A stretch of DNA of 6,762 nt from positions 1 to 6,762 of the forward strand of contig JAIRSS010000214.1 of assembly GCA_031255315.1 (NCBI GenBank), written 5' to 3'. Position numbers and translations under genes: made by a program. This stretch comes from Spirochaetaceae bacterium. GTDB taxonomy: Bacteria > Spirochaetota > Spirochaetia > Treponematales > Breznakiellaceae. Positions within the stretch are counted from its first letter, which is position 1. Every line of letters begins with the position of its first letter. Below the pieces are notes generated by a model, which did not search any database, had not been told where the DNA came from, and was given only the letters and a program-made list of their open reading frames with translations. Below are positions 6,541 to 6,762 of the stretch, one piece after another.

Positions 6541-6649
6541 TGACAAGGGGTCTTACGGAATAAATTTTCCTTAATGGGGATAAATACTGCATATTTCCCG
6601 AATTTAAAGATATAGAAACGATGCGCCCGTTTTTTCTATTTTCACAGAA

Positions 6650-6762
6650 TTAGCCAAGCACTTCCTGAATTTTGTGGACAGGCTTATCAAGGGTTTTTGA
6701 AATAAATCTGGTCAGGGACATTGGCCGAAATTCGGCAACATGGCAGTCGATTAGCCATTTTC
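6650..6762 (-). CDS. C-terminal end of an unidentified protein (partial, starts beyond the right edge)
   Basis: One minus-strand frame is open from the window edge for 36 codons (6760-6653) and stops at TAA (6652-6650). The peptide begins KWLIDCHVAEFRP and ends DKPVHKIQEVLG. Its mix of charged and hydrophobic residues looks like real protein, whereas the other two minus frames close earlier. Codons such as AAA, TTT, ATT, TCA and AGA make it more AT-rich than the transporter genes, so it may have a different history. I do not recognise the family. It could be a true gene end, a remnant, or a chance open frame. It is co-oriented with the operon but separated by 456 nt and a promoter, so it is probably a separate unit. 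Confidence 0.45.
   Translation of the reverse strand, partial: KWLIDCHVAEFRPMSLTRFISKTLDKPVHKIQEVLG

Larger units (their letters stand above)
6194..6649. other. Non-coding spacer upstream of the transporter operon
   Basis: These 456 nt lie between the stop of the right-edge partial gene and the binding-protein start. They contain the operon promoter, repeat copy 2, a 9-bp direct repeat GGACCTTGT (6277-6285 and 6367-6375), tandem TTGTCA (6375-6380 and 6388-6393), three hairpins and an AT-rich stretch (about 6555-6640). A 65-codon open frame (6592-6395, minus) crosses the hairpins but has no ribosome site or recognisable motif. I find no tRNA and no known riboswitch. Confidence 0.6.

Noticed and set aside
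6395..6592. 65-codon minus-strand open frame in the spacer
   Set aside because: It runs through the hairpin cluster, has no ribosome site, and its composition shows no domain or signal peptide.
6612..6639. ATAGAAA/TTTCTAT inverted repeat as a terminator for the right-edge gene
   Set aside because: The stem is AT-rich with a bulge and no T-run follows on the minus strand, so it is too weak to call.
6724..6736. 13-bp palindrome GCCGAAATTCGGC
   Set aside because: It lies within the right-edge coding frame and is short enough to arise from codon choice; no T-run or partner structure follows.
6204..6757. Recurring TTAGCCA/CTAGCCA motif (6204, 6411, 6650, 6751)
   Set aside because: One copy is in coding sequence, one spans a stop codon and one overlaps the -10 box; spacing is irregular, so chance explains it.

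Overview
The window is dominated by one minus-strand operon for an ABC importer of the Opp/Dpp (peptide/nickel/oligosaccharide) family. Reading right to left it holds a lipoprotein substrate-binding protein (start 6193), a DppB-type permease, a DppC-type permease, a DppD/OppD-type ATPase, and a DppF/OppF-type ATPase that runs off the left edge. The genes are tightly packed. There is a 4-nt GTGA overlap between binding protein and DppB, a 4-nt ATGA overlap between DppC and the first ATPase, and a 14-nt overlap between the two ATPases. The only real gap is about 105 nt between DppB and DppC. The layout covers all five parts of a complete importer: capture outside the inner membrane, a heterodimeric channel, and a heterodimeric ATPase motor. 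The substrate cannot be read from sequence, because family members carry peptides, nickel chelates, opines or oligosaccharides.

The right end (6194-6762) is different. It is more AT-rich than the operon and mostly non-coding. It holds a good sigma70-type promoter placed so close to the binding-protein ATG that the mRNA may be leaderless. It also holds a dispersed CAGATTACAC-type repeat, three RNA-capable hairpins, and at the right edge the last 36 codons of an unidentified minus-strand gene ending at 6650.

The organism looks like a diderm bacterium of moderately high GC (by eye roughly 55-60% in the genes). The lipoprotein signal peptide and the CCACAGATTACACAGATT-type intergenic repeat would fit a spirochaete such as a Treponema relative. 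This is a weak inference, since the repeat type also occurs in other phyla.

I see no defence system, phage, CRISPR array, complete mobile element, tRNA or rRNA. The core is an ordinary transporter operon. The points worth a second look are the promoter/start arrangement, the lost EAA-loop glycine in the DppC subunit, the cysteine motif in both ATPase tails, and the structured spacer upstream.
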